A stretch of 34,872 nucleotides of DNA from Bacteroidota bacterium (GCA_017860375.1 JAGDMB010000002.1:1-34872); one strand, 5' to 3'; shown: positions 1 to 8,021, counted from the first letter of the stretch. A program made the numbers and translations. Notes: generated from the letters alone by a model not told the origin.

Positions 1-1
1 T

Positions 2-64
2 ATCAACAAACTGCAATATCCAAGCCTGAGCCGTAAACCCCTGAAACTGATTGACAGAAGGTGA
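2..64 (+). CDS. 3' end of an unidentified gene (partial)
   Basis: The frame starting at base 2 is open from the left edge to a TGA at 62-64 and gives a basic tail ending PLKLIDRR. It is too short to assign to a family. It could also be chance, because only 20 codons are visible, so it is reported only as a possible gene end. Confidence 0.3.
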   Translation: MNKLQYPSLSRKPLKLIDRR

Positions 65-334
65 GAAAAGAAGGGTCACTGTTTTGATATACATGCACAA
101 TGGTGGTTATAAACCATGCAGAGACAGATCGTATCGGTTACAGGCATGAAATAAGTACTGAAGTATTGGCCGGATGGAATTTTCGCATTGCGTTAAAGTG
201 TATGATTGCAGGTGTCTGTTTCATTTAACTTTACTAACAATTTCGTATCTTCGTATGGCAACGCATAAAACTTTGTTGAAATGAAAACGAGAACAATAGT
301 ATGAAGATCTGGTATTAACTTAAATTATAAGGCT
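65..334. other. Intergenic region before the SOR-like gene
   Basis: I see no credible coding frame in these 270 bases. A small inverted repeat (TGGTT-ATA-AACCA, 104-116) lacks a T tract and is not convincing as a terminator. The only other signal is the candidate promoter listed at 224-253. Confidence 0.5.
224..253 (+). promoter_or_regulatory. Candidate Bacteroidota-type promoter for the SOR-like gene
   Basis: TATCTTCG at 246-253 resembles the TAnnTTTG -7 box of Bacteroidota promoters, with the TTCG variant seen elsewhere in this window. A weak -33 (TTTA, from 224) lies about 19 bases upstream. The implied leader to the ATG at 335 is about 75 bases. This is motif matching by eye only. Confidence 0.35.
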
Positions 335-700
335 ATGAAAAAGTTATTTTTTCTTATTGGTACATTTCTTTTCTTTGTTTCTGCCGGATTGATGGCGAAC
401 AAAACCAGCGTGGAAATCAAAGCACCTGCGGAAATTAAAAAAGGAACTGAAGTCACTCTTGTGATCAATGTATTCCATAATGGCAACAGCAAATCACATC
501 ATACCGACTGGGTCTTTCTGAAGATCAACGGAAAAGAAGTAAAACGGTGGGAGTATAGCAGTGAAAATCTGCCTGCCGGCGGTGATTTTACACTTGAATT
601 CAAGTACGTAGTTACGGATGATATTACCATTGAAGCACAAGGAAATTGCAATCTTCATGGAAGTGCCGGAAGCAAAAGCGCCACAATAAAAGCCAAATAA
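335..700 (+). CDS. Secreted superoxide-reductase-like (desulfoferrodoxin-fold) protein
   Basis: The 121-residue protein begins with a signal peptide (residues 1 to about 21, MKKLFFLIGT then a hydrophobic core). The mature part looks like a neelaredoxin/superoxide reductase iron domain. His48 followed by the pair His55-His56 and Trp59 fits the family's PHPxxxxHHIxW segment, and Cys105-Asn-Leu-His108-Gly fits the CNxHG iron motif near the C-terminus. Known enzymes bind iron with four His and one Cys. The first family His, which lies in a KHVPxI-like segment, seems to be Thr24 here, so one ligand may be missing or supplied differently. The protein is probably periplasmic or surface-exposed. Only 12 bases separate it from the small membrane protein at 713, which may be its redox partner. 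The fold is fairly sure; superoxide reduction is not. Confidence 0.72.
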   Translation: MKKLFFLIGTFLFFVSAGLMANKTSVEIKAPAEIKKGTEVTLVINVFHNGNSKSHHTDWVFLKINGKEVKRWEYSSENLPAGGDFTLEFKYVVTDDITIEAQGNCNLHGSAGSKSATIKAK

Positions 701-712
701 ATTACTTAGCCT

Positions 713-883
713 ATGTATGCACTTATTCTTCCCCTTGGGATTCTTAATTTTCTGCTGGTATTGTTTCAGATACTGGGCGGGCTCAAAGTCATAAAAGTAT
801 CCTTTAAGGTTCACAAAATCATGGGGATACTTTTGGGTATCTTTGCATTGATTCACGGAGCCATTGCTGTTTTCTTTGTTTAG
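713..883 (+). CDS. Small membrane protein with a His-x13-His helix, putative haem b protein
   Basis: This short gene encodes 56 residues, starting MYALILPLGI and ending AVFFV. It has two predicted membrane helices, roughly residues 2-22 and 36-55. His34 and His48 are separated by exactly 13 residues at the two ends of the second helix. That is the spacing used by cytochrome b561/ferric-reductase type proteins to hold two haems across a membrane. A single helix of this kind would have to dimerise to complete the haem sites. It follows the SOR-like gene by 12 bases and is probably co-transcribed, so it might pass electrons from the quinone pool to the secreted protein. Haem binding is inferred only from the histidine spacing. 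Confidence 0.5.
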   Translation: MYALILPLGILNFLLVLFQILGGLKVIKVSFKVHKIMGILLGIFALIHGAIAVFFV

Positions 884-1091
884 GAAAAACAGGCTTTGTA
901 TCCGTTTTCTCCTGGCCCTGAATGGAACCTGATCGTTGCTTTCAGGTGCTGCTTTTCTATCATTGCACTAAGAATGAGGATTTTACTTCAGGGATAAGAA
1001 CAATTAAGAATAACGGCATACCCCGGATTCATTATTTTGATTATCTGCTTTTTTTAACCAGATTTGCGTAATTATTTTATGCGAAAATGGA
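884..1091. other. Intergenic region before the biosynthetic locus
   Basis: These 208 bases hold no convincing gene or RNA. They separate the SOR-like pair from the aryl-polyene locus. The only signal noted is the candidate promoter at 1036-1066. Confidence 0.5.
1036..1066 (+). promoter_or_regulatory. Candidate promoter for arm 1 of the biosynthetic locus
   Basis: TTTG at 1036-1039 is followed after 19 bases by CAGATTTG (1059-1066), a seven-of-eight match to the Bacteroidota TAnnTTTG -7 box. Transcription would begin near 1072, shortly before the thioesterase gene. The next nine genes are packed with little or no space, so this could drive them all. It is motif evidence only. Confidence 0.35.
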
Positions 1092-1583
1092 ATGTCGCGC
1101 AAAGAGGACATAGATTTCGGGAAAACCAGCATGAAGAAGAGAGAGTTAATTACAAGAACAGTGATCCGTGTCCGGTTTAATGAAGTGGATTCCATGGGAG
1201 TTGTCTGGCATGGTAATTATATCCGATATTTTGAAGACGGCCGGGAGGATTTTGGAGACAGATTCAGCATTAATTATCTTGATTTTCGTAACCGCGGCAT
1301 TCTTATCCCGATTGTAAAGGTTGTCTGTGACTTTAAAAAACCACTTATTTACGGGGACACGGCCCTGGTTGAAACAAGATTTGTGGATTCTGAGGCTGCA
1401 AAGATCCTGTATGACTATACCCTTTTCAATAATAAAAGCCATGAAATTGTGGCCACAGGTTCCAGCATACAGGTTTTTCTGAGCCTTAATCGGGAACTGC
1501 TGCTTGATTTTCCTCCTTTTTTCCTCGACTGGAAGAAGCGTAACGGACTCTTGCCCCCGGATAATGACCCGGGATTAATTTGA
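1092..1583 (+). CDS. Acyl-CoA/ACP thioesterase, YbgC/4-hydroxybenzoyl-CoA type hotdog protein
   Basis: This 163-residue single hotdog-fold protein carries the hallmark segment RFNEVDSMGVVWHGNYIRYFE (residues about 28-48), matching the DxxGVVxHxxYxxxxE signature of the 4-hydroxybenzoyl-CoA thioesterase family, whose Asp acts in catalysis. The family hydrolyses acyl-CoA or acyl-ACP thioesters in the cytoplasm. In aryl-polyene clusters a thioesterase of this kind is common and is thought to release or edit chains. The next gene starts 12 bases after its stop. The start is uncertain: the ATG at 1131 (residue 14) gives an N-terminus closer to the usual family length, and the longest frame is listed here. 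Confidence 0.8.
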   Translation: MSRKEDIDFGKTSMKKRELITRTVIRVRFNEVDSMGVVWHGNYIRYFEDGREDFGDRFSINYLDFRNRGILIPIVKVVCDFKKPLIYGDTALVETRFVDSEAAKILYDYTLFNNKSHEIVATGSSIQVFLSLNRELLLDFPPFFLDWKKRNGLLPPDNDPGLI

Positions 1584-1595
1584 ACCTTTTATGAA

Positions 1596-2735
1596 GTGAC
1601 AGACGTTTTCATAACTTCCGATAATATAATTACTCCGCTGGGTTTTTCAACACCTGAAAATGCCGGAAATATGCTGGCCGATAAGACCGGTATAAGGTTA
1701 ACCAGGGATGAAAAAATTGCTCCCGGACCTTTCTATGCATCCCTGCTGGATACTTCAATGCTTCAGGATCAATTCGCCACATTGGATGATCCCGGAAAAT
1801 TCACACGGTTTGAACAACTTGCCCTTCTTTCGGTTCACAGCGCCCTTTCCGGAGCAGGTATCGAACCTGCCGATCCCAAAACCCTTTTCATTCTTTCTAC
1901 CACAAAGGGAAACATTGATATACTGCAAAAGGAAAATGAACGTAAATTCGGTAAGGAAAGAGTGTATTTATGGCACACCGCCCGTCTCATTCAGCATTAT
2001 TTTGGATTCAGGAATGAACCGGTTGTTGTTTCCAATGCCTGTATTTCGGGCGTTCAGGCTATACTGACCGGTGCACGATTAATCCGGGCCGGCCTTTATG
2101 AAAATGTCATCATCAACGGAACCGACATTATCACGGAATTTGTCATGTCGGGTTTCAGTTCTTTTAAGTCACTCAGCAACGGACCCTGCCGTCCTTTCGA
2201 CAAAACGCGTGACGGACTGTCGCTGGGGGAAGGATCGGGAACCATTATTCTGTCAAAAAATCCTTCGCATATTGACAGCCATGTTATTGTTGGCGAAGGC
2301 TTTTCAAGCAATGATGCCAATCATATATCAGGTCCTTCCAGGACAGGAGAAGGATTGTTCATCGCCATTGAGGGTGTGATGAAAAGATCTCCTGTGACAG
2401 TCGATTTTATTTCCGCTCACGGTACGGCCACCTCCTACAACGATGAGATGGAATCCATGGCCATTACTCGAGCCGGACTGCAGACAGTGCCGGTTAACAG
2501 TTTTAAAGGTTACTGGGGACATACCCTGGGCGCTGCCGGAGTTATCGAATCCGTCATGTGCGTCTATAGCCTTCGTGAAAAGGTCTTGTTGCATACAAAA
2601 GGGTATCATGACCCTGGTGTTACAAATCCTGTTGCCGTGATAGACAAGGTGATTCATCGGGAAATCAGCCATTGCCTGAAAATAGCTTCAGGATTCGGCG
2701 GCTGTAATATTGCATTGTTATTTCATAAAAAATGA
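1596..2735 (+). CDS. Beta-ketoacyl-ACP synthase (KAS I/II type), catalytic partner of pair 1
   Basis: The 379-residue thiolase-fold ketosynthase has a complete catalytic set: Cys149 in NACISG, His275 in SAHGTATS and His309 in GYWGHTLGAAG. The C-terminal GFGG loop is also present (residues 366-369). It condenses an acyl group with malonyl-ACP, extending the chain by two carbons. The start is a GTG at 1596; an ATG at 1591 runs into a stop after two codons and cannot be used. Its stop overlaps the next gene's start by 4 bases (ATGA), which suggests translational coupling and a physical complex with the ketosynthase-like protein. It is one of three intact ketosynthases in the locus. Which step it performs cannot be read from sequence. 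Confidence 0.88.
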   Translation: MTDVFITSDNIITPLGFSTPENAGNMLADKTGIRLTRDEKIAPGPFYASLLDTSMLQDQFATLDDPGKFTRFEQLALLSVHSALSGAGIEPADPKTLFILSTTKGNIDILQKENERKFGKERVYLWHTARLIQHYFGFRNEPVVVSNACISGVQAILTGARLIRAGLYENVIINGTDIITEFVMSGFSSFKSLSNGPCRPFDKTRDGLSLGEGSGTIILSKNPSHIDSHVIVGEGFSSNDANHISGPSRTGEGLFIAIEGVMKRSPVTVDFISAHGTATSYNDEMESMAITRAGLQTVPVNSFKGYWGHTLGAAGVIESVMCVYSLREKVLLHTKGYHDPGVTNPVAVIDKVIHREISHCLKIASGFGGCNIALLFHKK

Positions 2736-3373
2736 CGAATTCCGGTTTCATAAGCAGATTTTGTTCAATCCGTAACAACACGGTAGTTGTCAACAATAAA
2801 ACGGAATTTTTCCGGCCGGATGAAAAACCGGAGAAATTTCTGACCGGTGTTTACCAGCACTTCGCCATTCAATATCCGAAGTTCTATAAGATGGATATCC
2901 TGAGCAAGCTTGGCTTTTTATCTGTCGAGCTGCTCCTCAGGGATACCGGATTGCTTGAAAAATATGCGGGTCATAAAACGGGTATCATTCTCATGAATGC
3001 TTCCTCTTCTCTGGATACCGACAGGCGTCACCAGGAAAGTATACTGGACCGGGCAAACTATTTTCCCAGTCCGGCCGTTTTTGTTTATACCTTGCCCAAT
3101 ATCATGATCGGGGAGATAAGCATCAGGCATAAGATCACCGGGGAAGGCACTTTCTTTGTCCGGGAAAGATTCGATGCCTCTTTTCTGGTAAGCTATATCC
3201 GCCAGTTGTTTGATACGGGCATACTGCAGTGTTGTATTACAGGATGGACTGAGACGAACGGGGACGACTATGAATCGGTCATGTATTTTGTAGAGAAAAC
3301 CGACAGACCTATGGACGGAATTGCTAATTTTGACGCCGCTACGATACAAAAATTATACGATAAAGTGAAATAA
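2732..3373 (+). CDS. Half-length ketosynthase-like protein without active site, partner of pair 1
   Basis: The 213 residues follow the N-terminal half of a ketosynthase. Residues 52-74 correspond to the helix before the nucleophile region, GIILMNASSS (84-93) to the conserved strand, and ITGWTE (169-174) to the strand ending NGTD or GGVD in active enzymes. Where the catalytic Cys should sit (about residues 144-148) the sequence is RERFD, and the C-terminal half with both catalytic His is absent. It therefore cannot be a working condensing enzyme. It overlaps the intact ketosynthase by 4 bases, so a structural or chain-length role is likely. The ACP follows 3 bases after the stop. There is no sign of a frameshift: the frame ends cleanly within a tight operon. 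Confidence 0.65.
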   Translation: MTNSGFISRFCSIRNNTVVVNNKTEFFRPDEKPEKFLTGVYQHFAIQYPKFYKMDILSKLGFLSVELLLRDTGLLEKYAGHKTGIILMNASSSLDTDRRHQESILDRANYFPSPAVFVYTLPNIMIGEISIRHKITGEGTFFVRERFDASFLVSYIRQLFDTGILQCCITGWTETNGDDYESVMYFVEKTDRPMDGIANFDAATIQKLYDKVK

Positions 3374-3376
3374 GGT

Positions 3377-3634
3377 ATGGAACAACTTATCCAGAAGCTG
3401 AAGGAAGAAATCATTGATGCCCTGAATTTATCGGAAATGAATCCGGAACAGATCGATGATAAAGCACCTCTTTTTATTGATGGTTTGGGCCTTGATTCGA
3501 TTGATGCACTGGAACTGACAGTTCTGCTGGAAAAAAAATACGGACTGAGAATCAGTACCGCTGAAGAGGGCAAAAAGGTGTTGTATTCGGTAAGGTCGAT
3601 GGCAGAGTTTATTACAGCCAACGGGAAAGCATGA
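3377..3634 (+). CDS. Acyl carrier protein 1
   Basis: This 85-residue four-helix carrier protein has the phosphopantetheine site at Ser41 within GLGLDSIDALEL, the standard DS(I/L)(D/E) motif. The serine must be modified by a phosphopantetheinyl transferase, which is not in this window. It probably carries the growing polyene chain for the ketosynthases on either side. A 71-base gap follows before the next ketosynthase. A second, different ACP is encoded in arm 2, as in characterised aryl-polyene clusters that use two carriers. Confidence 0.9.
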   Translation: MEQLIQKLKEEIIDALNLSEMNPEQIDDKAPLFIDGLGLDSIDALELTVLLEKKYGLRISTAEEGKKVLYSVRSMAEFITANGKA

Positions 3635-3705
3635 ATTATTTGTTCCATGCATCTTTTGCTCTTCGAAAAACAAGAAATTAACCATTACTCTTAAAATCTC
3701 AGGTT

Positions 3706-4911
3706 GTGTCAGACCGCGTTTTTGTTACCGGTATTGGTGTCATTTCCGCCCTCGGCTTTGACATCGACGAAACCGCTTCCGCATTGCAGAAATCAAAAAG
3801 CGGCATTGGCCGCATTTCGCTTTTTGACACTGTGTACAAAGAGGAAATACCGGTAGCGGAAGTTAAGGCTTCCAACATTGAACTTGCTGAAAGGGCACAG
3901 GTAAAACAGGATGGATTGTTTTCCCGGACTTCCCTGCTGGGGCTTATCGCTGCACGGCAGGCATTGTCACAGGCTCAGGTCAGGGATTTTGCCGGAACCA
4001 GGACCGGTTTGATTTCCGCCACCACCACAGGGGGCATGGACCGGAGTGAAAGATTTTTTAAGGAATATCTGAAAAACAACAGAAGAGGCCGTTTACGGGA
4101 TATTGTCACCCATGATTGCGGCAACAGTACAGAAATTATTGCAAAGCAAACCGGAATAAGGGATTACGTAACCACCATCAGTACCGCCTGTTCGTCATCG
4201 GCCAACGCTATATTGTTGGGTGCACGCCTGGTTCAGAACGGAATGCTGGACCGGGTTCTGGCAGGCGGGGTGGATGCCCTGACCCTCTTTACTCTGAATG
4301 GCTTCAACAGCCTGATGATTCTTGACCGAAACGGTTGCAAACCTTTTGATGAGGAAAGAAACGGACTTACTCTGGGCGAAGGAGCGGGATTTCTGATGAT
4401 CGAATCGGAAAGCTTGGCTAAAAAACAAGGCAAGACCATTCTGGGTGAAGTAAAAGGCTATGGGAATGCCTGTGATGCACATCATCAGACCGCCTCTTCA
4501 CCCGAGGGAAACGGAGCCTACCTTTCCATGGAAAAGGCTCTTATAACAGCCGGCCTGAAGCCTGCCATGATCGACTATATTAACGCCCATGGTACCGGTA
4601 CCAAAAACAATGATTTATCGGAAGGGATCGCAATAAAAAGACTCTTTCAGGATTCTGTTCCCGCTTTCAGTTCAACAAAGGCCTATACAGGGCATACGCT
4701 GGGTGCGGCCGGGGCCATTGAAGCGGTTTTCTGTATTATGGCCCTGCAGCATCAATGGCTCTATCCTAACCTTAATTTCAGACAGACCATGAAAGAACTT
4801 GGATTTTCACCCGTTGCAAGCTTTCAACATCACGTTCCGGTTCGATATATCATGTCCAATTCATTCGGATTCGGCGGTAATAATACGAGTATAATTTTTT
4901 CGGGATGCTGA
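3706..4911 (+). CDS. Beta-ketoacyl-ACP synthase, catalytic partner of pair 2
   Basis: The 401-residue ketosynthase has an intact triad: Cys162 in STACSSSANA, His295 in NAHGTGTKNND and His330 in YTGHTLGAAGA, with GFGGNN near the C-terminus. It opens with VFVTGIGVISALG, the typical first strand and turn. The start codon is GTG at 3706. One base after its stop begins a full-length but degenerate ketosynthase, so the two look like the ketosynthase/chain-length-factor heterodimer described for aryl-polyene synthesis (ApeO/ApeC type). It probably carries out the repeated malonyl extensions of the polyene. Confidence 0.9.
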   Translation: MSDRVFVTGIGVISALGFDIDETASALQKSKSGIGRISLFDTVYKEEIPVAEVKASNIELAERAQVKQDGLFSRTSLLGLIAARQALSQAQVRDFAGTRTGLISATTTGGMDRSERFFKEYLKNNRRGRLRDIVTHDCGNSTEIIAKQTGIRDYVTTISTACSSSANAILLGARLVQNGMLDRVLAGGVDALTLFTLNGFNSLMILDRNGCKPFDEERNGLTLGEGAGFLMIESESLAKKQGKTILGEVKGYGNACDAHHQTASSPEGNGAYLSMEKALITAGLKPAMIDYINAHGTGTKNNDLSEGIAIKRLFQDSVPAFSSTKAYTGHTLGAAGAIEAVFCIMALQHQWLYPNLNFRQTMKELGFSPVASFQHHVPVRYIMSNSFGFGGNNTSIIFSGC

Positions 4912-4912
4912 T

Positions 4913-5980
4913 ATGGAAGCCTTTATTGATGGAATAAGCGCGATCTCACCGCAAAAGACCCTCGACGGATCGGTGTTTCTGCAGGAACTACAGGAATACA
5001 AAGGCGTTCATGCACTGAAATGCATAGAACCCCCTTATAGTGATTTTCTTGATCCAATGGCCTCACGGCGCATGAGCCGAATTGTCAAAATGGGAGCTTG
5101 TGCCGCCATGAAATGCCTGAAGGAGGCCTCCCTTGAAAACCCCGGTGCCATCATCACCGGAACCGGTCTGGGGTGCATTGAAGACACAGAGAAATTTCTC
5201 ACTTCCCTGTATACCAATGAAGAAAAACTTTTAAATCCCACTCCTTTTATTCAGTCGACGCACAATACCGTTGCTGCTGCCATTGCTCTGATGCTTAAAT
5301 GCAACAGTTACAACAACACTTACGTTCACCGGGGTTTCTCTTTTGAAAGCGCCCTGCTTGACGGCCTTATGCTGTTGCATGAGGGAACTGCGGAACGGGT
5401 CCTGGTCGGCGGTCTGGATGAACTGACAAACCACTCCTTCGCCATCACAAACCGCCTGGGATTCTGGAAGAGGCAACCCATAGACAGCCTCAGGCTGCTG
5501 GAGTATAAAAGTAAAGGGAGCCTGGCCGGAGAAGGAGTTGCATTCTTTGCACTAAACCGTGAGAAAAGTGAAAAAACCATTGCCATGATCCGTTCCATCG
5601 ATACTATTTTTAATCCCGGAACTCCTGCTGAAACAGAACGCCGGTTATCCGTTTTTGTTGAAAAAGCCGCAGGAGGGATGGGTAAGCTGGATCTTATCGT
5701 TTTGGGAATGAACGGAGATCCGGAAATGGATGAAGTCTACCGTCATCTGGTGAATACTCTGTTCGGTTTGGTACCCTGCGCTTATTTTAAGCATTTATGC
5801 GGTGAATACGATACCGCATCGTCCTTTGCCCTGTACCTGGCTGCTGCGATACTTAAAGAACAAAAGGTTCCGGAAGCAATCCGGCTCGACAAGAGATCCA
5901 TAGGACAGATAAAAAATATACTGGTATACAATCATGTGAGAAACAGTAACCACTCGATGTTTGTAGTTTCGGCATGCTGA
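4913..5980 (+). CDS. Degenerate ketosynthase, chain-length-factor-like partner of pair 2
   Basis: The 355 residues align over the whole length of a ketosynthase, but the catalytic positions are lost. The nucleophile region reads HRGFSFESALLDG (139-151), so the Cys is replaced, apparently by Gly141. The second His region reads KHLCGEYDTASS in place of GHTLGAAG, and the C-terminal GFGG loop is RNSNHS. Loss of activity with retention of the fold is typical of chain-length factors and of the ApeC-type subunit of aryl-polyene synthases. The gene starts 1 base after the catalytic partner and overlaps the deacetylase by 7 bases. Its role as a non-catalytic heterodimer subunit is inferred. Confidence 0.78.
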   Translation: MEAFIDGISAISPQKTLDGSVFLQELQEYKGVHALKCIEPPYSDFLDPMASRRMSRIVKMGACAAMKCLKEASLENPGAIITGTGLGCIEDTEKFLTSLYTNEEKLLNPTPFIQSTHNTVAAAIALMLKCNSYNNTYVHRGFSFESALLDGLMLLHEGTAERVLVGGLDELTNHSFAITNRLGFWKRQPIDSLRLLEYKSKGSLAGEGVAFFALNREKSEKTIAMIRSIDTIFNPGTPAETERRLSVFVEKAAGGMGKLDLIVLGMNGDPEMDEVYRHLVNTLFGLVPCAYFKHLCGEYDTASSFALYLAAAILKEQKVPEAIRLDKRSIGQIKNILVYNHVRNSNHSMFVVSAC

Positions 5981-6747
5981 AATATAAAAAAATACTGCTT
6001 GCTTTCGGCCTTTTGCTGATGGTAGTCTTGCTTATGGATTATTTTTATCCGGTAAGCATCGGGTGGTATATTGGCATTCTTATTGCAGCGGTCGGAATGC
6101 TGGCCTATGGTTCCATTTCCATCCGGTCAGGTTTTTACGGTCGGGTCATTTGCTCCTTTGATTCCGGTGATAAAGTCATGGCCCTGACTTTTGACGACGG
6201 TCCTGATGAGCTGGTTACCCCGCAGGTGCTTGACCTTTTGAAAAGAGAGCATATAAAGGCTGCCTTTTTTTGCGTCGGATCCCGGATATTAACGTATCCT
6301 GCATTGATTGAACGGATGGACAGGGAAGGACATATCATTGGGAATCACAGTTTTTCGCATCATTTCTTTTTTGATCTCTTTTCCGTTAAAAGGATGGAGG
6401 AAGAACTGATGAAAACGGAAAAACTGGTTGAACGCATTATCCATAAAAAGATTCAGCTTTTCAGACCTCCCTATGGTGTTACCAATCCGTTGCTGGCAAG
6501 AGCATTGCAAAAGATGAATTATTCCGTCATTGGCTGGACGGTGAAATCAAAAGATACGGTGATCAGGGATGAACAAAAGCTGTATGACAGACTAACCGGC
6601 AAAACCGGAAATGGAGGCATCATTCTTTTCCATGATACCCGTCCTCACCTGGTTCCTGTTCTCGACAAATTCATAAAATATGCACGTGAAAATGAGTACC
6701 GCTTTGAACGCCTCGACAAAATCCTGCAAATTGCAGCGTATGAATAG
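5974..6747 (+). CDS. Membrane-anchored polysaccharide deacetylase (NodB domain)
   Basis: Two hydrophobic segments (about 7-22 and 30-46) precede a complete NodB domain in this 257-residue protein. Motif 1 is TFDDGPD with catalytic and metal Asp74-Asp75. Motif 2 is NHSFSHH with His125 and His129. Motif 3 is RPPYG at 164-168. The late motif LFHDT has His220. All carbohydrate esterase family 4 catalytic positions appear intact. Members remove N-acetyl groups from sugars, usually outside the cytoplasm. It overlaps the ketosynthase-like gene by 7 bases and lolA by 8 bases, so it is built into the biosynthetic operon. A likely substrate is an N-acetylated sugar on a glycolipid carrier of the polyene, but this is inference. 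Confidence 0.85.
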   Translation: MLKYKKILLAFGLLLMVVLLMDYFYPVSIGWYIGILIAAVGMLAYGSISIRSGFYGRVICSFDSGDKVMALTFDDGPDELVTPQVLDLLKREHIKAAFFCVGSRILTYPALIERMDREGHIIGNHSFSHHFFFDLFSVKRMEEELMKTEKLVERIIHKKIQLFRPPYGVTNPLLARALQKMNYSVIGWTVKSKDTVIRDEQKLYDRLTGKTGNGGIILFHDTRPHLVPVLDKFIKYARENEYRFERLDKILQIAAYE

Positions 6748-7384
6748 AACGGTTGCTTTCTTTGCCTGTTTCTGCCTGATCTTCGTCATGCCGCACGCCG
6801 GCGCTCAGGAAACCTTTAAACCCATGAGCGACATCGCGACATTCAAAGAGAAACTGGCTGCTATGTCGGGGGCGACTCAAACGATTGTATGCAATTTCGT
6901 TCAGGAGAAAAATCTGAGTGTATTGTCGGAAAAGGTCATTTCAAAGGGGCAGTTCTATTTTAAAAAAGAAAACAATATCCGCTGGGAATATACGGATCCA
7001 TACAAATACCTGATCATCATCAGCAACAATCAGCTGTTTACCCGTGACGACAAAAACCAGAATCAATACGACATTCAATCCAGTGCGATGTTTCAGGAAA
7101 TGAACAAGTTTATCAGCGGTTGTATACAGGGGGATATCCTGAAAAATGACAGGGATTATGCCATAACGTATTTTGAAAGCAGCAGGTCATATTATGTTAC
7201 ACTGATTCCCCGTAATGAAAAGATGAAACAAATGTTGAATGAGGTACAGATCTTTTTTGACAGGAAGGATCTGACGGTTTCCAGTCTCAAAATGATTGAA
7301 TCGGGGGAAGATTATACGCGCATAAATTTCATTGACAAGAAACTGAATACAGAAATACCGGTTGAAAAATTTAATTTTAAGTAG
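6740..7384 (+). CDS. LolA-like periplasmic lipid/lipoprotein carrier
   Basis: The 214-residue protein starts at the ATG at 6740, which gives a clean signal peptide (MNRTVAFFACFCLIFVMPHAGA, about 22 residues). The longer frame from 6680 would bury it. The mature part has the LolA hallmarks: the early QTIVCNFVQEKNL segment, FYFKKENNIRWEY and the following TRDDKNQNQYD region of the half-barrel. LolA carries lipoproteins across the periplasm. LolA-like paralogues beside MMPL exporters in aryl-polyene loci are thought to carry the pigment lipid. The next gene begins 23 bases inside its 3' end. Confidence 0.85.
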   Translation: MNRTVAFFACFCLIFVMPHAGAQETFKPMSDIATFKEKLAAMSGATQTIVCNFVQEKNLSVLSEKVISKGQFYFKKENNIRWEYTDPYKYLIIISNNQLFTRDDKNQNQYDIQSSAMFQEMNKFISGCIQGDILKNDRDYAITYFESSRSYYVTLIPRNEKMKQMLNEVQIFFDRKDLTVSSLKMIESGEDYTRINFIDKKLNTEIPVEKFNFK

Positions 7385-8021
7385 CCTTTTATTATTGTTG
7401 CTGGGCGGGTGTTCCGGTTCCCGTTTTTACCGATTACAAAGGATGCCCGAAACAGCCATCAGCAAAAACCATATCCTCCCCTGGTTCCAGGGGGATACCA
7501 TTCGTTTCTTGTTCCGCGCCCATGTGGAGTTCCACAGGCATCATCTTGGCGGATTAATGCTCATAAAGCCCATGAATGGAGAGAGTTACAGGGTGCTTTT
7601 CATGACTGAGGTAGGAATAAAGATTTTTGATATGGAATTCTTCCGCAACGGCGATTTTAAGTTGCATTACTTGCTGGATGCAATGAAGCGCAAATCCCTT
7701 CTCGAGAGCTTAAAAAACGATATGGGTCTGATACTTTACCCTGTTGGCGGGGACACACAAATTGAAATGAGGAAAGACAGGGAAACCGGAAACGTTGTGA
7801 TCCAATCAATGAATAGGAACGGGGTGAACTATTTTTTCATCAATGAACAGAACAGGGTGAATAAAATCAAGCAGAGAGACGGATGTATACAAAGGATGAA
7901 TATGACCCTGTACAGCGCAGATTCAAGGGAAATCGATTCCATCCGAATTTGCCATTCTCCGGTGAAAATGAACATTTATTTGTCAAAACTTAATGAAAAC
8001 AGATCCGAAATTTCTGAATGA
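7362..8021 (+). CDS. Outer-membrane lipoprotein of the polyene locus
   Basis: This 219-residue protein begins at a TTG (7362), the only start that retains the signal sequence. MKNLILSSLLLLLLGGC gives a lipobox with Cys17, followed by Ser and Gly, compatible with the outer membrane. The body is rich in beta strands, with no enzyme motif that I recognise. Aryl-polyene clusters commonly encode a small lipoprotein (DUF3261 group) beside LolA and MMPL proteins. Assignment to that group rests on size and context, not on a motif. It overlaps lolA by 23 bases and the hotdog gene by 29 bases, so translation is probably coupled. Confidence 0.68.
   Translation: MKNLILSSLLLLLLGGCSGSRFYRLQRMPETAISKNHILPWFQGDTIRFLFRAHVEFHRHHLGGLMLIKPMNGESYRVLFMTEVGIKIFDMEFFRNGDFKLHYLLDAMKRKSLLESLKNDMGLILYPVGGDTQIEMRKDRETGNVVIQSMNRNGVNYFFINEQNRVNKIKQRDGCIQRMNMTLYSADSREIDSIRICHSPVKMNIYLSKLNENRSEISE

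Noticed and set aside
104..116. Inverted repeat TGGTT-ATA-AACCA as terminator
   Set aside because: The stem is short and AT-rich and no T run follows.
494..856. Minus-strand frame of 120 codons
   Set aside because: It is antisense to the SOR-like gene and the small membrane protein, both with family motifs; its translation shows no recognisable domain.
2732..3373. Ketosynthase truncated by frameshift
   Set aside because: The frame ends in a normal stop followed after 3 bases by an intact ACP gene, and no remnant of the C-terminal half is seen in other frames.
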